Shown here piece after piece: positions 10,694 to 21,603 of a DNA stretch of 64,000 nt. This DNA comes from Blumeriella jaapii (lineage: Eukaryota > Ascomycota > Leotiomycetes > Helotiales > Drepanopezizaceae). The notes below the pieces were generated by a model that made no database searches, was not told the DNA's origin, and was given only the letters and a program-made list of their open reading frames with translations. Position 1 is the first letter of the stretch. Every line of letters starts with the position of its first letter. The translations under genes and the position numbers were made by a program. Location of the stretch: NCBI GenBank assembly GCA_009599575.1, contig VWND01000064.1:1674001-1738000 (forward strand), written 5' to 3'.

Positions 10694-10926
10694 AAGCTTA
10701 GCCGCCGATGATGATGATGATATTATTTAACGTCTGGAGGGGGCAGTGAGACTGCGCTACCTCAAGCCTCCCGCGGGGCATTGGAAACGTGCTAAGCTGG
10801 GGGTTTTAACATACAAGAGACCCTCGAGAAAGCAGTTATATAAAAGAAATGTGTGATAAACGGTCCGCTATTTGAGCCCTTCCCCTACAAGCGGGATGGT
10901 TCTCCATTATGTAGCTTAGCCGCCGA
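10694..10926 (-). mobile_element. SINE-like retroelement, copy 2, with 14-bp target-site duplication
   Basis: A roughly 204-bp element (10709-10912) read on the minus strand is bracketed by the identical 14-mer AGCTTAGCCGCCGA at 10695-10708 and 10913-10926. On the minus strand the element ends in a run of ATC triplets next to one duplication. A long target-site duplication plus a simple-repeat 3' tail is the signature of LINE-mobilised short elements. It encodes no protein. A weak match to a Pol III B box (GGGCTCAAATAGC) lies about 35 nt from its 5' end; a convincing A box was not found. Copy 1 is at 4945-5151 in the opposite orientation. Confidence 0.7.
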
Positions 10927-11265
10927 GCCTACACTGAAAATAATTCAATTTGGTTCTTTCAGTTGATTATTTCAAATAAAAAAGAACTGTGTCTGGTCCG
11001 ACATGAAATGGAAAATTTGAACGAGGTTTTCCTCTTCTTGTTAGCTTATTGCAATGAAAATTTTCCCTTATTGTGAATGACTTGGGCCCAAATGCTAGCG
11101 TTTTTGACTCGTAGAGAGTAGGACTCGAAACGCGGTAGACATTTCCAGCCACGCTGCAATACAGGCCCCCGATGCCAGTTCCTCTACTGTAGCATTTTCT
11201 TGTCCATGGCGTAGTGAGCCCAATGACAAACCAGGCCTTTCATTGCCCCCATTTCCTTCTTGAAA

Positions 11266-12146
11266 CTACATTTTCTGCGCTCCTTCCACTACAATAGCAA
11301 AATTGTTCCTCGCTCCTCCCGGTCTCAGCTCTTCCTTCTTAAACGGAACAGTCCGCAATGGTCTTGAAGAATCCATTCTCCACAAGTAATAGACAAGCTT
11401 ATTGGAAAGCTTCTTGTTAATCTGGACATATCCAAAGCTCTTCATAATGGCCTCCAACTTTGCTTCATCCAGATACCTAGAGTTGACAACACAAGGAGCA
11501 GGAAGGACTAAGAACAAGCTGGGAAAGAAATCCCCTAAGCTTTTGCATGCATGTGAGGTCCTCAAGAACTGAAGCGTCCTGAGCAGCATGATCCTCTTCC
11601 GGCTGGATCCGGGACGAAGTTTAGAACCAGGGACAGGCTGATGATATCGAACTTGTGATTCTCGTCGAGCGGCATTGGTCGCTTCATGAAATCCTGCTGC
11701 TTGATCCCCTCTGCTTGGCTGTTTAGGTCTATCCTTTCTACCTCAAACAACTTGGCTCGCGAGCACGCATTGGAAACGCTTAAAGCCCCCACTTCCAGCA
11801 GTCGAACTGGTTGCCCTTTCGTGACCTGGTCCTTCAACAGATGAGCTACAGGCTCGAGCCATTCCATCAATATTTTGGAGGAGTCTCCACCTCTCTCATT
11901 GGTCTGGCCTGTGAGACTTGCTTTTTGATAAACCTGAATGCCTCCCTGACTTTCGATTTGTTTTGAAATTGCTGCAGCTTTGGCATCATCGCCATTAGCA
12001 AGAGCCTGTGCCTTTTGCTTCTCAAGAGCGTGGTGAGTTCTGATGAGCGTCCGGGTTGCTTTGCTGGATATCGATCGGAGAGGTTTCACCGTCGGCGGTC
12101 TGCCTTGAGAAAGTGACTTCAATTTTGACGGCTTCTTTTTGGTCAT
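11266..12146 (-). CDS. bmt2: 25S rRNA adenine-N1 methyltransferase Bmt2 (with apparent frameshift)
   Basis: Nucleolar SAM-dependent enzyme responsible for an N1-methyladenosine in 25S rRNA. Begins MTKKKPSK at 12146, a basic N-terminus, followed by a helical region, GGIQVYQKASLTGQ and GGDSSKILMEWL, which are family signatures. SAM-binding motif I is PVRLLEVGALS; motif IV is FDIISLSLVLNFVPDPAGRG. At that point the frame fails: the rest (MLLRTLQFLRTS to the stop at 11266, with VNSRYLDEAKLEAIMKSFGY) lies in a frame displaced by one base. The break is at a CC pair on the plus strand (11593-11594), where one extra base would restore continuity to about 292 aa. No intron explains it. It diverges from the uL23 gene, with about 205 bp between starts. 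Confidence 0.85.
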
Positions 12147-12351
12147 TTTGTGACGACAAAGGCATGTTGGGAGTTTGCATACCAACGGCAGGTGGTAGGA
12201 AGCCGTCTCAACCTGAAAACGTTTTGGGGAGCAGTCACGTGGCGCGGAACTAAACGAAAATGCGCTAACGGCAGGCCACACAAATAATCGCGAAATTTCA
12301 AAATTTTCTTCATCCAACGACAAATCGCCAGCTCGACACCTACCTTCCAAA
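12147..12351. promoter_or_regulatory. shared divergent promoter region of bmt2 and rpl25
   Basis: 205 bp between two head-to-head ATGs, both for ribosome-related products. Shared control is inferred from the arrangement alone; no factor site was assigned. Confidence 0.45.
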
Positions 12352-13130
12352 TGGCCCCCAAGGACTCAAAGAAAGGTAGTACTTTGATTCCAGTTACTTG
12401 AAATTGCTTTGCAAATTCGATTGCATGCTTCTGCGATCCTTTCCACTATCGAATTCGGCTTCGGTCAGAAATGCGACGTTGATGTCGGGGGAGGATGCGC
12501 ACCAGCAGCAGCAGATATTGCGAGTTCGTGAAGAGCGATTGCTGATGCGTAGGTGATCTACAGGTGCCGCCGTCAAGGGCAAGGGCAACAAGCAAGCCAG
12601 TGCTGCTTCTAAGGCTGCCTTGAAGGGTGTAAGTCACTGACAATCTCTCCTCCTAACCTGGTCCCTAATACGTGCTAATGAACTTCTCAGGTCCATTCCC
12701 ACAAGGTCCGCAAGGTCCGTCTTTCGACCACCTTCCACCGCCCAAAGACTTTGCAACTCTCGCGCGCCCCCAAGTACCCTCGCAAATCGGTCCCCCATGA
12801 GCCCCGTCTCGATGAGCACAAGGTCATCATCCACCCGCTCAACACTGAGAGCGCCATGAAGAAGATTGAGGAAAACAACACCCTCGTATTCATCGTCAAC
12901 ATTCGCGCCAACAAGAGACAAATTAAGGAAGCTTTGAAGAAGCTCTACGATATCGACACCGTCAAGATCAATACTCTCGTCCGGTAAGCCTCCATTCCAT
13001 ACCTTCTCATACTACGTACATCTACTAAAACGAGCCTCGTAGACCCGATGGATCTAAGAAGGCCTTTGCTCGCCTGACTGCTGATGTTGATGCTCTTGAC
13101 ATCGCTGCCACTAAGCTTGCTATTGTTTGA
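12352..13130 (+). CDS. rpl25: 60S ribosomal protein uL23 (Rpl25/L23A)
   Basis: Component of the large subunit near the peptide exit tunnel, a docking site for SRP and nascent-chain factors. Four exons: 12352-12376, 12564-12628, 12691-12983, 13043-13130; 156 aa. Lys/Ala-rich eukaryotic N-terminal extension ([30 protein letters not shown]), then [27 protein letters not shown] and the core uL23 fold: [60 protein letters not shown] and the C-terminal [13 protein letters not shown]. The 25-nt first exon followed by a longer first intron is typical of fungal ribosomal protein genes. Confidence 0.96.
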
Positions 13131-13540
13131 TTTCTGCGCCGTTGTTTCGGGAATGAATGGGTTGCAATGAAGTTACGATGTGGCTAAGAGTTGTACAAGC
13201 GGGATCTGTGGCTACAGTCCCCTCGGTCGTCACTTGCATTCAAACGGCGTAAAGAGCGACATAACAATCGGGAATTTGCACAAAAAGTGCCTTCAATGCC
13301 ATCCTTCACTCCCACTAGCCTTCTTATGCCTGTGACTGCCTTTCATTGTGACCATGGTCCAATTCATACTCCTTATTCCATGAACCTCAAGAGTTTGGTC
13401 CTGTCATCTATCGAAGACTCATTGGTACACTGCTCTGTCCTCTATACCCCGTCCCAGAACATATTTATACATATCAATTAACCCAATTCCCGCATGCCTT
13501 GACGGAAGCAACTAATGCTCACTTCGAAGCCACATCAACC
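13131..13540. other. intergenic, no gene seen
   Basis: Region between the convergent rpl25 and tim8 genes, containing their 3' ends. A short plus-strand open frame (13191-13481) has no recognisable features. Confidence 0.5.
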
Positions 13541-13996
13541 CTATCGCCGGTTGCTCAGACTGTCCAGCTGCTTGATTATGGCGAAATTCGCATCCAGATA
13601 CCGATCCACGCAGTTCTTTGCACAACTATCCTCGCTCTTGTCCAGAGACCCACTCCTGATGCTGCCCGTCACGCATTTTTTCCAGCAGATATCTGTCAAG
13701 TTGTGAACCGCTATGCGCGAGAAGAAGACCGTCAGCCTTGTCCCAAATCCATCACATAAAATCACGAGCTAACGTCCATCCGCCACGGCCTCATTCAGAC
13801 ACTGGGATAGGAACCAAAAGAGGCGATTGACGAGAGGGGATTGATGAGGGGAGAGAGTATGGGGAGAGGAAACACGAACTCTGCTGTATCCTCGCCTTCT
13901 GGGTCTCGTTCTGGACGAACTGGTTAACTCCTGCTTGTCCTTTTCCGAGATCTTCGAGAGGTCCGGCAAGCCGTCGGAGGAATTTGAGGAGTCCAT
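13541..13996 (-). CDS. tim8: mitochondrial small Tim chaperone Tim8 (with apparent frameshift)
   Basis: Intermembrane-space chaperone that, with Tim13, carries hydrophobic precursors to the TIM22 complex. Two exons: 13880-13996 and 13541-13710. Exon 1 starts MDSSNSSDGLPDLSKISEKDKQEL; the following NQFVQNETQKARIQQ is present but in a frame displaced by one base, the break lying at a TT pair (13924-13925) where the related sequence would need one more base. Exon 2 gives VHNLTDICWKKC and CAKNCVDRYLDAN, the twin CX3C motifs of small Tims (CWKKC and CAKNC), then IIKQLDSL. The 169-nt intron uses a GTTCGT donor. Restored length would be about 95 aa, normal for Tim8. Confidence 0.87.
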
Positions 13997-14533
13997 GGTC
14001 ACTTAAATTGGCCTGTTTGATCTTCGTGTCGCGTAGTTGTGTTGCTTATAGCTGGCGTGTGTTTCTTGTTGAGAAGTGTGGTGAGGCTCTTGTTATTTTT
14101 CCTGCTCGCGAGCTCGGAAATTTTTTGGTTTAGGATGATGGTGGATATAGCGTGGCACGTGCACGACTGATCTCCAGGTTCTCGGTTCGATTTGACAACT
14201 CCAACCTCTGGACTTGCTCGAGTTCTGCAAATTTGGTGCGTGTATCGGGGTATGCATCTTTGATCTTAATCATAAGGAGTTTTCATGTCACACTTGGGTT
14301 TCTTTGTTTAACTCGTCTTCACCGCGATGTCAATATTTATTTTGGTAATCGCACAGGTACAGTAGCAAGCCAACAGTCCTCAAATTACTGATTGGTTACC
14401 TCTGTCAGGATGATCTATCGTAGCATCATAGTCTCATTTCTTGAACAATGCTAGAACCTCTTGCACTTCTACCAATCCAGCCTCGCAGTACTATTTACAA
14501 ATTACAAAATTACAAGATAACCATGTACAAATA
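13997..14533. other. intergenic, no gene seen
   Basis: Upstream of tim8 and downstream of the F-box gene. Only short open frames (for example 14152-14391, plus strand) without domain support. Confidence 0.5.
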
Positions 14534-16684
14534 TCAATCAGACGGGGTTTCCGACTCGCTGTCGGGTTCTCTGAACAATGTGAAGTCGAACTTGCCATCG
14601 ACCTTTTCCTTGATCGCGCGTCGAATCGACCCTTCCTGGCGCCCGCTGATGGCGTTTTCCGCCTTTTGGTTCATGATTGACAAATGCAGGCCTCGGTTGG
14701 TATCTCGTAAAGTCGAGATATATCCCAGCATAGCACTCACAGAGAACGAGGTGATGGCGTGGATGTTGAGACTACGTAAATTGGTAAGGCGTGATACTCC
14801 AGGCCAAAGGGCGTCTGTAACATCGTAGCCGCTGAAAGAAAGTTCCTCAAGGAGCGGTAGGTGCAAGGTGAGTTTCAAGATTTCGGAGGTTGAGAAAAAG
14901 TCGGAAGTGCCCACAAGGTCTAGGTACTTTAAATTTGTCAAAGCAGAGACAGAGGATACCAAAACGTCGATGTCGTCTCGAAATGCAGTTTCCGGGTCGG
15001 TGTCGGCTCTAAGTTCTAAGGACTCAAGTGAAGTTTGGTGCGATAATGCTCGGTGAAAATCTTGGTTTCCAATGATAGGGTATCCAACGACTTGGAGTTT
15101 CTTGAGCCGGATATCATTCTTCAGGCAAACTTGAGTAAGGATTTTGGACCCGCTGACGAGGTTTCTCAACAGCAACTCTTGGAGATTGCATTTGCTTAAC
15201 CCTAGGTAGTCAAGGGTCAGCTGCCAATCTTGCTTTAAGATTCTTCACCAAGCAGCTTCGGACTCTTAGTAAAGAAAATTGGCGGCGCCATTACTAACAG
15301 TCGATAACTTCCTGATAGACATCATTCTCCGTTGCTTCCAAATCGATTGTTCCATCGGCATCTGAGAGTTCTATACTCTCAAGTGCGACGCAACCTTGGA
15401 GCAGCGACAAGTTTTTGATTGTTTCAGACCGTAGGCCATCGAGCTTCAGATTCTTTAGTGACTTCGAATGATGATTCAACGACAATAAAGTCTCTGCACC
15501 AGCGAAGAATTAGCAGACGTCACGAAGAGCTCAGAAAAAATGAAATGGGCTGAATCAACGATTACCTACCTGGACCCAGTGCGCTGGCGATGATAGCGGC
15601 AAACGATTTGAGAGTGTTGGCTCGCAAACCACCGAAGAAAGATGCAATATCGCTATACAGGTAGTCAGCAGGCACGTCTCCTCAGGTTGAAGTATGTGAC
15701 AGTTGGAGAAAGGGTGCAGCTCTCTGTCTGGAAGAAATGTGTTAACACCATGGAACTGATCAACTTACTGGTCGGCATCGTTCCTCAAACACGTGAAGAA
15801 AGTCAAGTCATCGAAATTGAAACAATTCTCGGATATGGACTGGGCAACACTTGCATTAAGAGCAGCTCCGTCCCACAGAGTCATACTCTTCAGTTTTGAC
15901 AAGCGGGCAGTCCATTTGGCAAGGGCATTGGTACTAATATTTCCAGAAATGTCCTCAACCGCGACCGTCTACAAGAGGGAGAGTCAGTGGAATTCATTTA
16001 AAGGGCCCCCTGGAAAATGCCATGGCATTTCACCCGCTATTCTCGGTATAGAGGAACTAACAGACAATGTTGATACGTACCGCATGATTCTCGCTCGCAG
16101 CTTGACTGATGTAGCTAGTTATCGATTCTCCCACAAGCTCAAGGATAGTAGAAATATCAAGACGCTTATACGATCCCTTCGATCCTCTCATCTTGAGTTT
16201 CATTGGTGTTAGCTGAGGTCTCGAAATTGGCTCCATATCACCTGAAAAGAAGTCATCTTGGGCATCCCGGAAACGGGGCTCCTCGAGAAGCTGTTCCAGA
16301 TTTCGCAAGTCGAGGGAGCGAATATAGAGACAGTACGGGTAAGCTGTAGCTCTGGTGTCAAGACTCGAGCGAATGATAGACTTCCACAGCAAGGCCCACT
16401 TGAGTAGAGTGGTTTTTTGCGCGTCTAAGCGGCCTTCAAATGTTGTCTGGGTCAGGTCATCATTGCCTTCGCTGCTGATGATGGGTGATTGATTGTGTAT
16501 TCTGAATCTATCAGCATGCTACTCGGAATTTATGAGGCATGTGCGTATACTTGTAGAGCCATTGAAGTGCTGGCTGCACCAATTCCTTGCTTGACAGTGA
16601 GCAGTTGAATAGCGTGTTGAAGTCAGCCATCTTTGAGACCTCTTCGCAGACAAGGTACAGCACATCTGCAGGTAGTCTAACCAT
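14534..16684 (-). CDS. F-box/LRR-like protein of unknown function
   Basis: Predicted 573 aa from six exons: 16551-16684, 16081-16501, 15769-15968, 15570-15652, 15309-15493, 14534-15232. The N-terminus, VRLPADVLYLVCEEVSKMADFNTLFNCSLSSKEL, has the spacing of an F-box-like domain (LPxDVLxLI...LxxLxxCSLxSK), which would dock on Skp1 in an SCF ubiquitin ligase. Downstream are irregular leucine-rich repeats, such as LKNLKLDGLRSETIKNLSLLQ, LESLELRADTD, LKYLDLVGTSDF, LLEELSFSGYD and LRSLNIHAI. The C-terminus is Ser/Glu-rich. All six exon junctions keep phase, but the fifth intron uses a non-consensus GTTATC donor (alternative GTCTAT nearby), so that joint is least certain. Substrate unknown. It diverges from rad9 with about 280 bp between starts. 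Confidence 0.75.
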
Positions 16685-16966
16685 GGCGACAGATTGATTC
16701 AATGGTATCGATAACTCGTATTTCAATAGAAACAAAATATAATGAGTACTTCTTATGATTGCGACCTCAGAGCCGCGTCTCTGAACAGGTGATGACGCGA
16801 AGTGGTCCAAGCGCCACTATCCTCGCGCGTCCACTCCACAACATCAACATCGGAGAACAACCTTGAGTAAGTACAATCGCCGAATGCTTACCAGGATCTC
16901 GGCTTCTCTTATGTGTCCGGCTCGTATTGTGACTCCCAATTCATATGAAACAGTGCAACTTACAGC

Positions 16967-18578
16967 ATGGCCATCCTGAGTTTTACCCTTAATCCTGAGT
17001 CACTGGACAAATTGCACAACGCTTTGGTGTGTCTTTCGAAATTCTCAGAGGCTGTTTCGTTAGAAGCATCTCACGACAAGGTTCGTGGGTACCAAATTCG
17101 TAGAGTATATTAGCCACAGGATTAACTTTCACTTAGCTCGTCCTGACAGCTTTCAACTCGTCCAAATCCGCCTATGCATCTTTCACCCTAGGGAGCAATT
17201 TCTTCTCCAAATACCTCTTTAAGCCTGCCAAAAGTGGCGCGCTGGCAAAGGACAAGTTCACCTGTAAGATCTATAATAAGGTAAGATCTTAGTTCATGGT
17301 CTTGAAATACTTATCTAACGCCGCTAGGCGCTGTCGTCAGTCTTCAAGGGTAGAACCGTCGACCCAACGAGAGAGAAAGATACTGTGATTGAGAAGTGCG
17401 ATGCTGCTATCGAAGATGGTGAAGGCAAGACGAAAAGCCGGTTCGTTATCAAGATAGCTTGCAGGCATGGTATGTCACAGGTTCTAGGTCGTTGACTTCT
17501 CACTGACTTTCCAGGCGTCCTCAAGACTTACCGTCTGACGTTTGAGTCGGTTGCTCCCATGCACGCTGCTTTTAAGAAGCAGAGTGCCAACAATAGCTGG
17601 TCCATCTCATCCAGAACCTTACGGGAGTTTGTTGAGCACTTCGGTCCAGGCACAGAGCAACTAGATATCTACTCCGAAGACGGCCGTGTCAGCTTTACAA
17701 GCTATACCGAGAAGGTCATGTCAGGAAACGGTTCGGTCTCCTTTCGTGATTACAGCATGGCAACCTGACCTCTAACTAGAAATATTGAAGCAGCCACTGC
17801 ATACTACTATTGCTATCGATACCCTTGAATTCGGCGACTTTTCGGTCGAGGAAAAGCTTCATATCGTCATCAGCGTCAAAGACTTCAAAGCCATAGTCGC
17901 TCATGCAGGCATCATTAACACGATGGTTAAAGCCTTGTACTCACGCCCGATGGAACCAATGCAGATCTCATACAACGAGGATGGTATATTGAGCGAGTTC
18001 ATATTTATGACTATTGGAGAATCTAGAGCCGCGTCTGCAACACCTGCACCCAACGCCCCTCGGCAAACTTCGAAGAGACCAGCCTCAAGGCAATCTCTAG
18101 AGGCTACAACAAGCTCCAAGAGGACCACGAATTCGCAAATGCCGCCCCCGCCAACAAGTGCCGCTCCAAGCATTGCTCAAGCTGCAAGTAGAGCGCCGAG
18201 GCCCTCCCCGCCCCCACCACAACCCAGCGCTCAGTCACAGTCACTTTTCCTACCCCAGGTCGATGATGACAGGAGGTGGGATCCGACGCCGTTCGATGAA
18301 GAGGATGATGATATGTTGCAGTGGGATACAGGTGAAGAAAAAGCATGCGATACCTTAATTTGGAGATGTTGCTTGTGCTGACGAGAAACCAGAATTTTTT
18401 GAGAATGAACTCAGCTACAGGACAAAATTCCGACGGTCAAGGGCAGAACCCAAAAGGAACTGCCGACTTTATGCCAGATCAGCGATTGGCTCCAACGCAA
18501 CAATTATCAGATGTAGGTTTTTGCCCCTCAAGATGATGTGGCTAACGATGTCAGGTCCATGGAATTTTCGACGATTGA
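16967..18578 (+). CDS. rad9: DNA damage checkpoint protein Rad9
   Basis: Subunit of the 9-1-1 sliding clamp (Rad9-Hus1-Rad1) loaded at damaged DNA to activate ATR-type signalling. Seven exons: 16967-17080, 17137-17280, 17328-17469, 17515-17730, 17780-18331, 18415-18512, 18555-18578; 429 aa. The PCNA-like Rad9 domain fills exons 1-5 (MAILSFTLNPESLDKLHNAL, LVLTAFNSSKSAYASFTL, FVIKIACRHGVLKTYRL, IVISVKDFKAIVAHAG, QISYNEDGILSEFIFMTI). A Pro/Ser-rich unstructured tail follows, ending LAPTQQLSDVHGIFDD, which matches the conserved C-terminal PTQxLSxxxGxFD element of fungal Rad9. That ending only appears if the last two introns (42 nt for the final one) are removed. Acceptor 18414 could alternatively be 18420. 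Confidence 0.88.
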
Positions 18579-18723
18579 AGGTACTTGGAAATGAACGATT
18601 GTACGAAATTTGCGTTGAAGTTCTTGCCGCCGGCAAGACGGCGCAAAATTCGTATGCTGAGAGTAGATTGAGAGTGCTGCCAGAGGCAGGCCTATTCCAG
18701 AAAGGGCCAGGAGACGAGGCAAT

Positions 18724-19806
18724 TCATGTACTGACGCAAACCCAGCTGGTGGCACATCCAGCTCCGATACTAGATATTTTGCTACCGGGTGAAAGATACT
18801 GAGAGGAAGCTATAACATTCCACCTACCCTTTACGTTCCCATCGGTAGTGTTTGGTCCGCAATTGCCGTGCTCGCCCCAACCCCATGCGAGGGCTTTACC
18901 ATCTGTGGTAAGGCCCAGAGCATGTTCACTTCCAATCGCAATTTGGGATAAGAGTGGCAGCTCTGGTGGTGTAAGTTGTCCATGGTCGTCTCGTCCCCAA
19001 GACAGTAGTTTGCCGTCTAGCTGCAAGACGAAGATGCTACCCCAACTTGCACCAACATCCCTCCAACCTGGTACAGACTGTGGAGCTGCTGACCTAACAT
19101 TCCATTTATCGGACCCCAGGACGACGTTCTGTCCAAGCTGAGGATTCCCAAGAAGATATGTAAATTCTCGCCCGCATACGGCTCGAACGACTCTGAAGTC
19201 AACCCCAGCGATCTTTCGTGGTTCGTGGATGATGCCTTCCGGTTGACCTAACTGTCCTTTCCGGCCACTTCCCCATCCGTAAACGTCTCCATTGCTCAGA
19301 ACAGCAACGACATGACTTACAGATGCGGCGAGGTCCACTACCTCGTGTCCTTCAGGTGGGAAGTTCTGGACCAGCTGAGCTTTTGAGGAACGAAACAGAA
19401 GCTCCCCTTGGCCAAGCTCGCCTTTGTTCCCAAGTCCAAAGGTGTAGACTTGGGTAGCACGGCCACCTTCATCTTGCTGTACGATGATGGAAGACTCCCA
19501 GGACGCGGCACAGAACACCACTCGGCGATTAGTCTCGTGTATGTCGAGCCGTACGGGGTGGAAATGCGATTCCAAGACTTTGTAATTGGGCAGCAGACCA
19601 CATGCACCACTATCATGGTCTCCAGAGGAAAAAAGTGTACCGGATGCTAGCAAGAGTGTGTGGTTTCCTCCAGCTTTGATCTGGGTGACTTCGTTTAGTA
19701 ACGTATCTGGGTCGAACAGTACTTGTTTGGGGACAGAGACATCCTCTTTGTGGCTAATACCGAGTTGGCCTGCGCCGTTTGATCCGATTGCGTGAATTGT
19801 TGTCAT
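18724..19806 (-). CDS. RCC1-repeat protein, Kti13/Ats1-like
   Basis: Single-exon protein of 360 aa from the ATG at 19806 (an in-frame ATG two codons upstream also exists). It is built of RCC1-type beta-propeller repeats: IHAIGSNGAGQLGIS at the N-terminus, VYTFGLGNKGELGQGE, VYGWGSGRKGQLGQPE, LLSWGRDDHGQL and ALAWGWGEHGNCGPN, each with the G-x-N/G-x-x-GQLG core. A one-propeller protein of this size with these repeats fits Kti13 (yeast Ats1), which partners Kti11 in diphthamide synthesis and Elongator-dependent tRNA modification. That specific assignment rests on size and repeat number, so other RCC1-like proteins are possible. It converges on rad9 and diverges from rpl7. Confidence 0.75.
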   Translation of the reverse strand: MTTIHAIGSNGAGQLGISHKEDVSVPKQVLFDPDTLLNEVTQIKAGGNHTLLLASGTLFSSGDHDSGACGLLPNYKVLESHFHPVRLDIHETNRRVVFCAASWESSIIVQQDEGGRATQVYTFGLGNKGELGQGELLFRSSKAQLVQNFPPEGHEVVDLAASVSHVVAVLSNGDVYGWGSGRKGQLGQPEGIIHEPRKIAGVDFRVVRAVCGREFTYLLGNPQLGQNVVLGSDKWNVRSAAPQSVPGWRDVGASWGSIFVLQLDGKLLSWGRDDHGQLTPPELPLLSQIAIGSEHALGLTTDGKALAWGWGEHGNCGPNTTDGNVKGRWNVIASSQYLSPGSKISSIGAGCATSWVCVST

Positions 19807-20013
19807 CTTCAATCAGTAAGTGCTTGCAGTGCTTTGCGTCGGACTCGTAGCCGGACGGGAAGATGGAATATGGGAGTCCTCCTGAACACGTGACCTCTGT
19901 CAAGCGGCTTGGCATAGCCCAACTAGCGTCACAACCTCAATTTTCACGATCGCTCGAACTTTTTCCGCTCAACATTCCTTCGACAACCCGACAACCCGAC
20001 AACCGCCGTCACG

Positions 20014-21603
20014 ATGCCTTCCTCCAAGTCGTATGTCGCCCGTTCCTTGGAATAGCCCGTCAAATGCGCTGGATTCAGTCTGGTCCGTGTCTTCTCGCTG
20101 GAGCGCAATTGTGTTGAAAGTCAGCTCCAGAGTGACCGACACATGCCCAGCTCGATTCTTCCCGAGCTTCTCCCTCGTCGGTCCAAGCCTCACCAGCTTG
20201 CATCACGAGAGATGTAGTGCGGGGTCTTGAGGTTGAAGCCTTCTTCTCCTTTAAAACCATTGCCGCACACAATCAAGTAGTTTCTCTGGTTTGCGCTACA
20301 GTTGCGAAAACATTGGCTCATGTGCCGTGCACTTCTCCTGGACTTCGTCCGGGGTTTTGTTGGATGAGGTTAAGACTCGATCGGCACCACTCTTCAGCTT
20401 CCCTCACGGGATTAAGAAGTGGTTTGGCGATCGAGTCTCTCACCGATTAAAACCATACATTCGAGTTAGCCATTGCGAGAATGCCGCGCTTCAGCTGCAA
20501 TTCCCATTCGGCGCTCTACTTCATACCACTGTGTGTAGACAACAGACTGACCGACCCGAAATAGATCCGTCCCTACCCTCGACCAGATTCTCGTTCCCGA
20601 GACTCTGTTGAAGAAGCGCAAATCCCAGGAGAAGGCCCGCGCGGAGCGTACCGCCGAGCTCGAGAAGAAGAAGAAGGTCAGTCGATACTCTCCACACATA
20701 CACAGGGCGGCATTGCAGGACTTAAATGATGCATAACACCATACTTCGCGACTAGACACAACAGTGTCGATGCTGTCGCCAATTAACCATCTTTCGGGTC
20801 TGAACTATGTCATGAATATGCCATCCTGTGTGCACTGAGATCATGCTGTGTTCGCAGCTAACTGTTCATAACAGGCCGCCAAGGAGAAGCGTGGTGTTAT
20901 CTTCAAGCGCGCTGAGAAGTACGTCAAGGAGTACCGTGACCAAGAGCGTGAGAAGATCCGCCTTCAACGTTTGGCCAAGCAAGAGGGCAACTTCTACATA
21001 CCTGCTGAGGACAAGCTTGTCTTCGTTGTCCGTATCAAGGGGTAAGTGACAACTCTCTCAGTCTACAGTATCTCTGCTCACCCTTTCGCCAGTATCAACA
21101 AGATCGCACCGAAGCCCCGCAAGATCCTTCAACTCCTCCGTCTCCTTCAGATTAACAATGGTGTCTTTGTTCGCATGACAAAGGCTACCCTCGAAATGTT
21201 GAAGGTCGTTGAGCCGTGGATTGCCTACGGATACCCTAACCTGAAGACCGTCCGCGAGCTCATTTACAAGCGTGGGTACGGAAAGGTCAACAAGCAACGC
21301 ATTGCTCTCACAGACAACTCTATTATCGAGGAGAACCTTGGCAAGTACGGAATCGTCTGCATGGAGGACTTGATCCATGAGATCTTTACCGTCGGCCCCA
21401 ACTTCAAGCAAGCCGCCAACTTCCTCTGGCCATTCAAGCTGTCCAACCCAACTGGTGGATTCCGTACCCGCAAGTTTAGGCATTTCGTCGAAGGTGGAGA
21501 CCTTGGAAACCGTGAGGAGAAGATCGTATGTTTCCCGTCTACTGCGCTTTCATGCCATCATGCTAATATGCTTTAGAACGCTTTGGTCCGCCAGATGAAC
21601 TAG
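20014..21603 (+). CDS. rpl7: 60S ribosomal protein uL30 (Rpl7)
   Basis: Large-subunit protein on the 5S rRNA/central protuberance side. Five exons: 20014-20030, 20565-20676, 20875-21041, 21093-21525, 21577-21603; 251 aa. The first exon codes only MPSSKS; a 534-nt intron separates it from [36 protein letters not shown], the basic eukaryotic extension. The core shows [71 protein letters not shown], and [19 protein letters not shown]. The last exon adds NALVRQMN. Intron 2 (20677-20874) carries a box C/D snoRNA. Placement of a snoRNA inside this host gene is also known from yeast RPL7 genes. Confidence 0.96.
20720..20808 (+). ncRNA. snR39b: box C/D snoRNA of snR39b type in intron 2 of rpl7
   Basis: Within the 198-nt intron, a C-box-like ATGATGC (20726-20732) is followed about 70 nt later by a D box CTGA (20800-20803). 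Directly in front of the D box lies ACCATCTTTCGGGT (20786-20799), a perfect 14-nt complement of the conserved 25S rRNA segment ACCCGAAAGATGGT. By the D-box-plus-five rule the methylated base is the G of ACCCG, the position served by yeast snR39b (Gm805), whose gene also sits in an RPL7 intron. The C box deviates from RTGATGA in its last base and the terminal stem is weak, so the ends are approximate. Confidence 0.8.

Noticed and set aside
18332..18381. Rad9 ending by read-through of intron 5 (ACDTLIWRCCLC)
   Set aside because: Splicing two more short introns yields the conserved Rad9 C-terminal element, which the read-through lacks.
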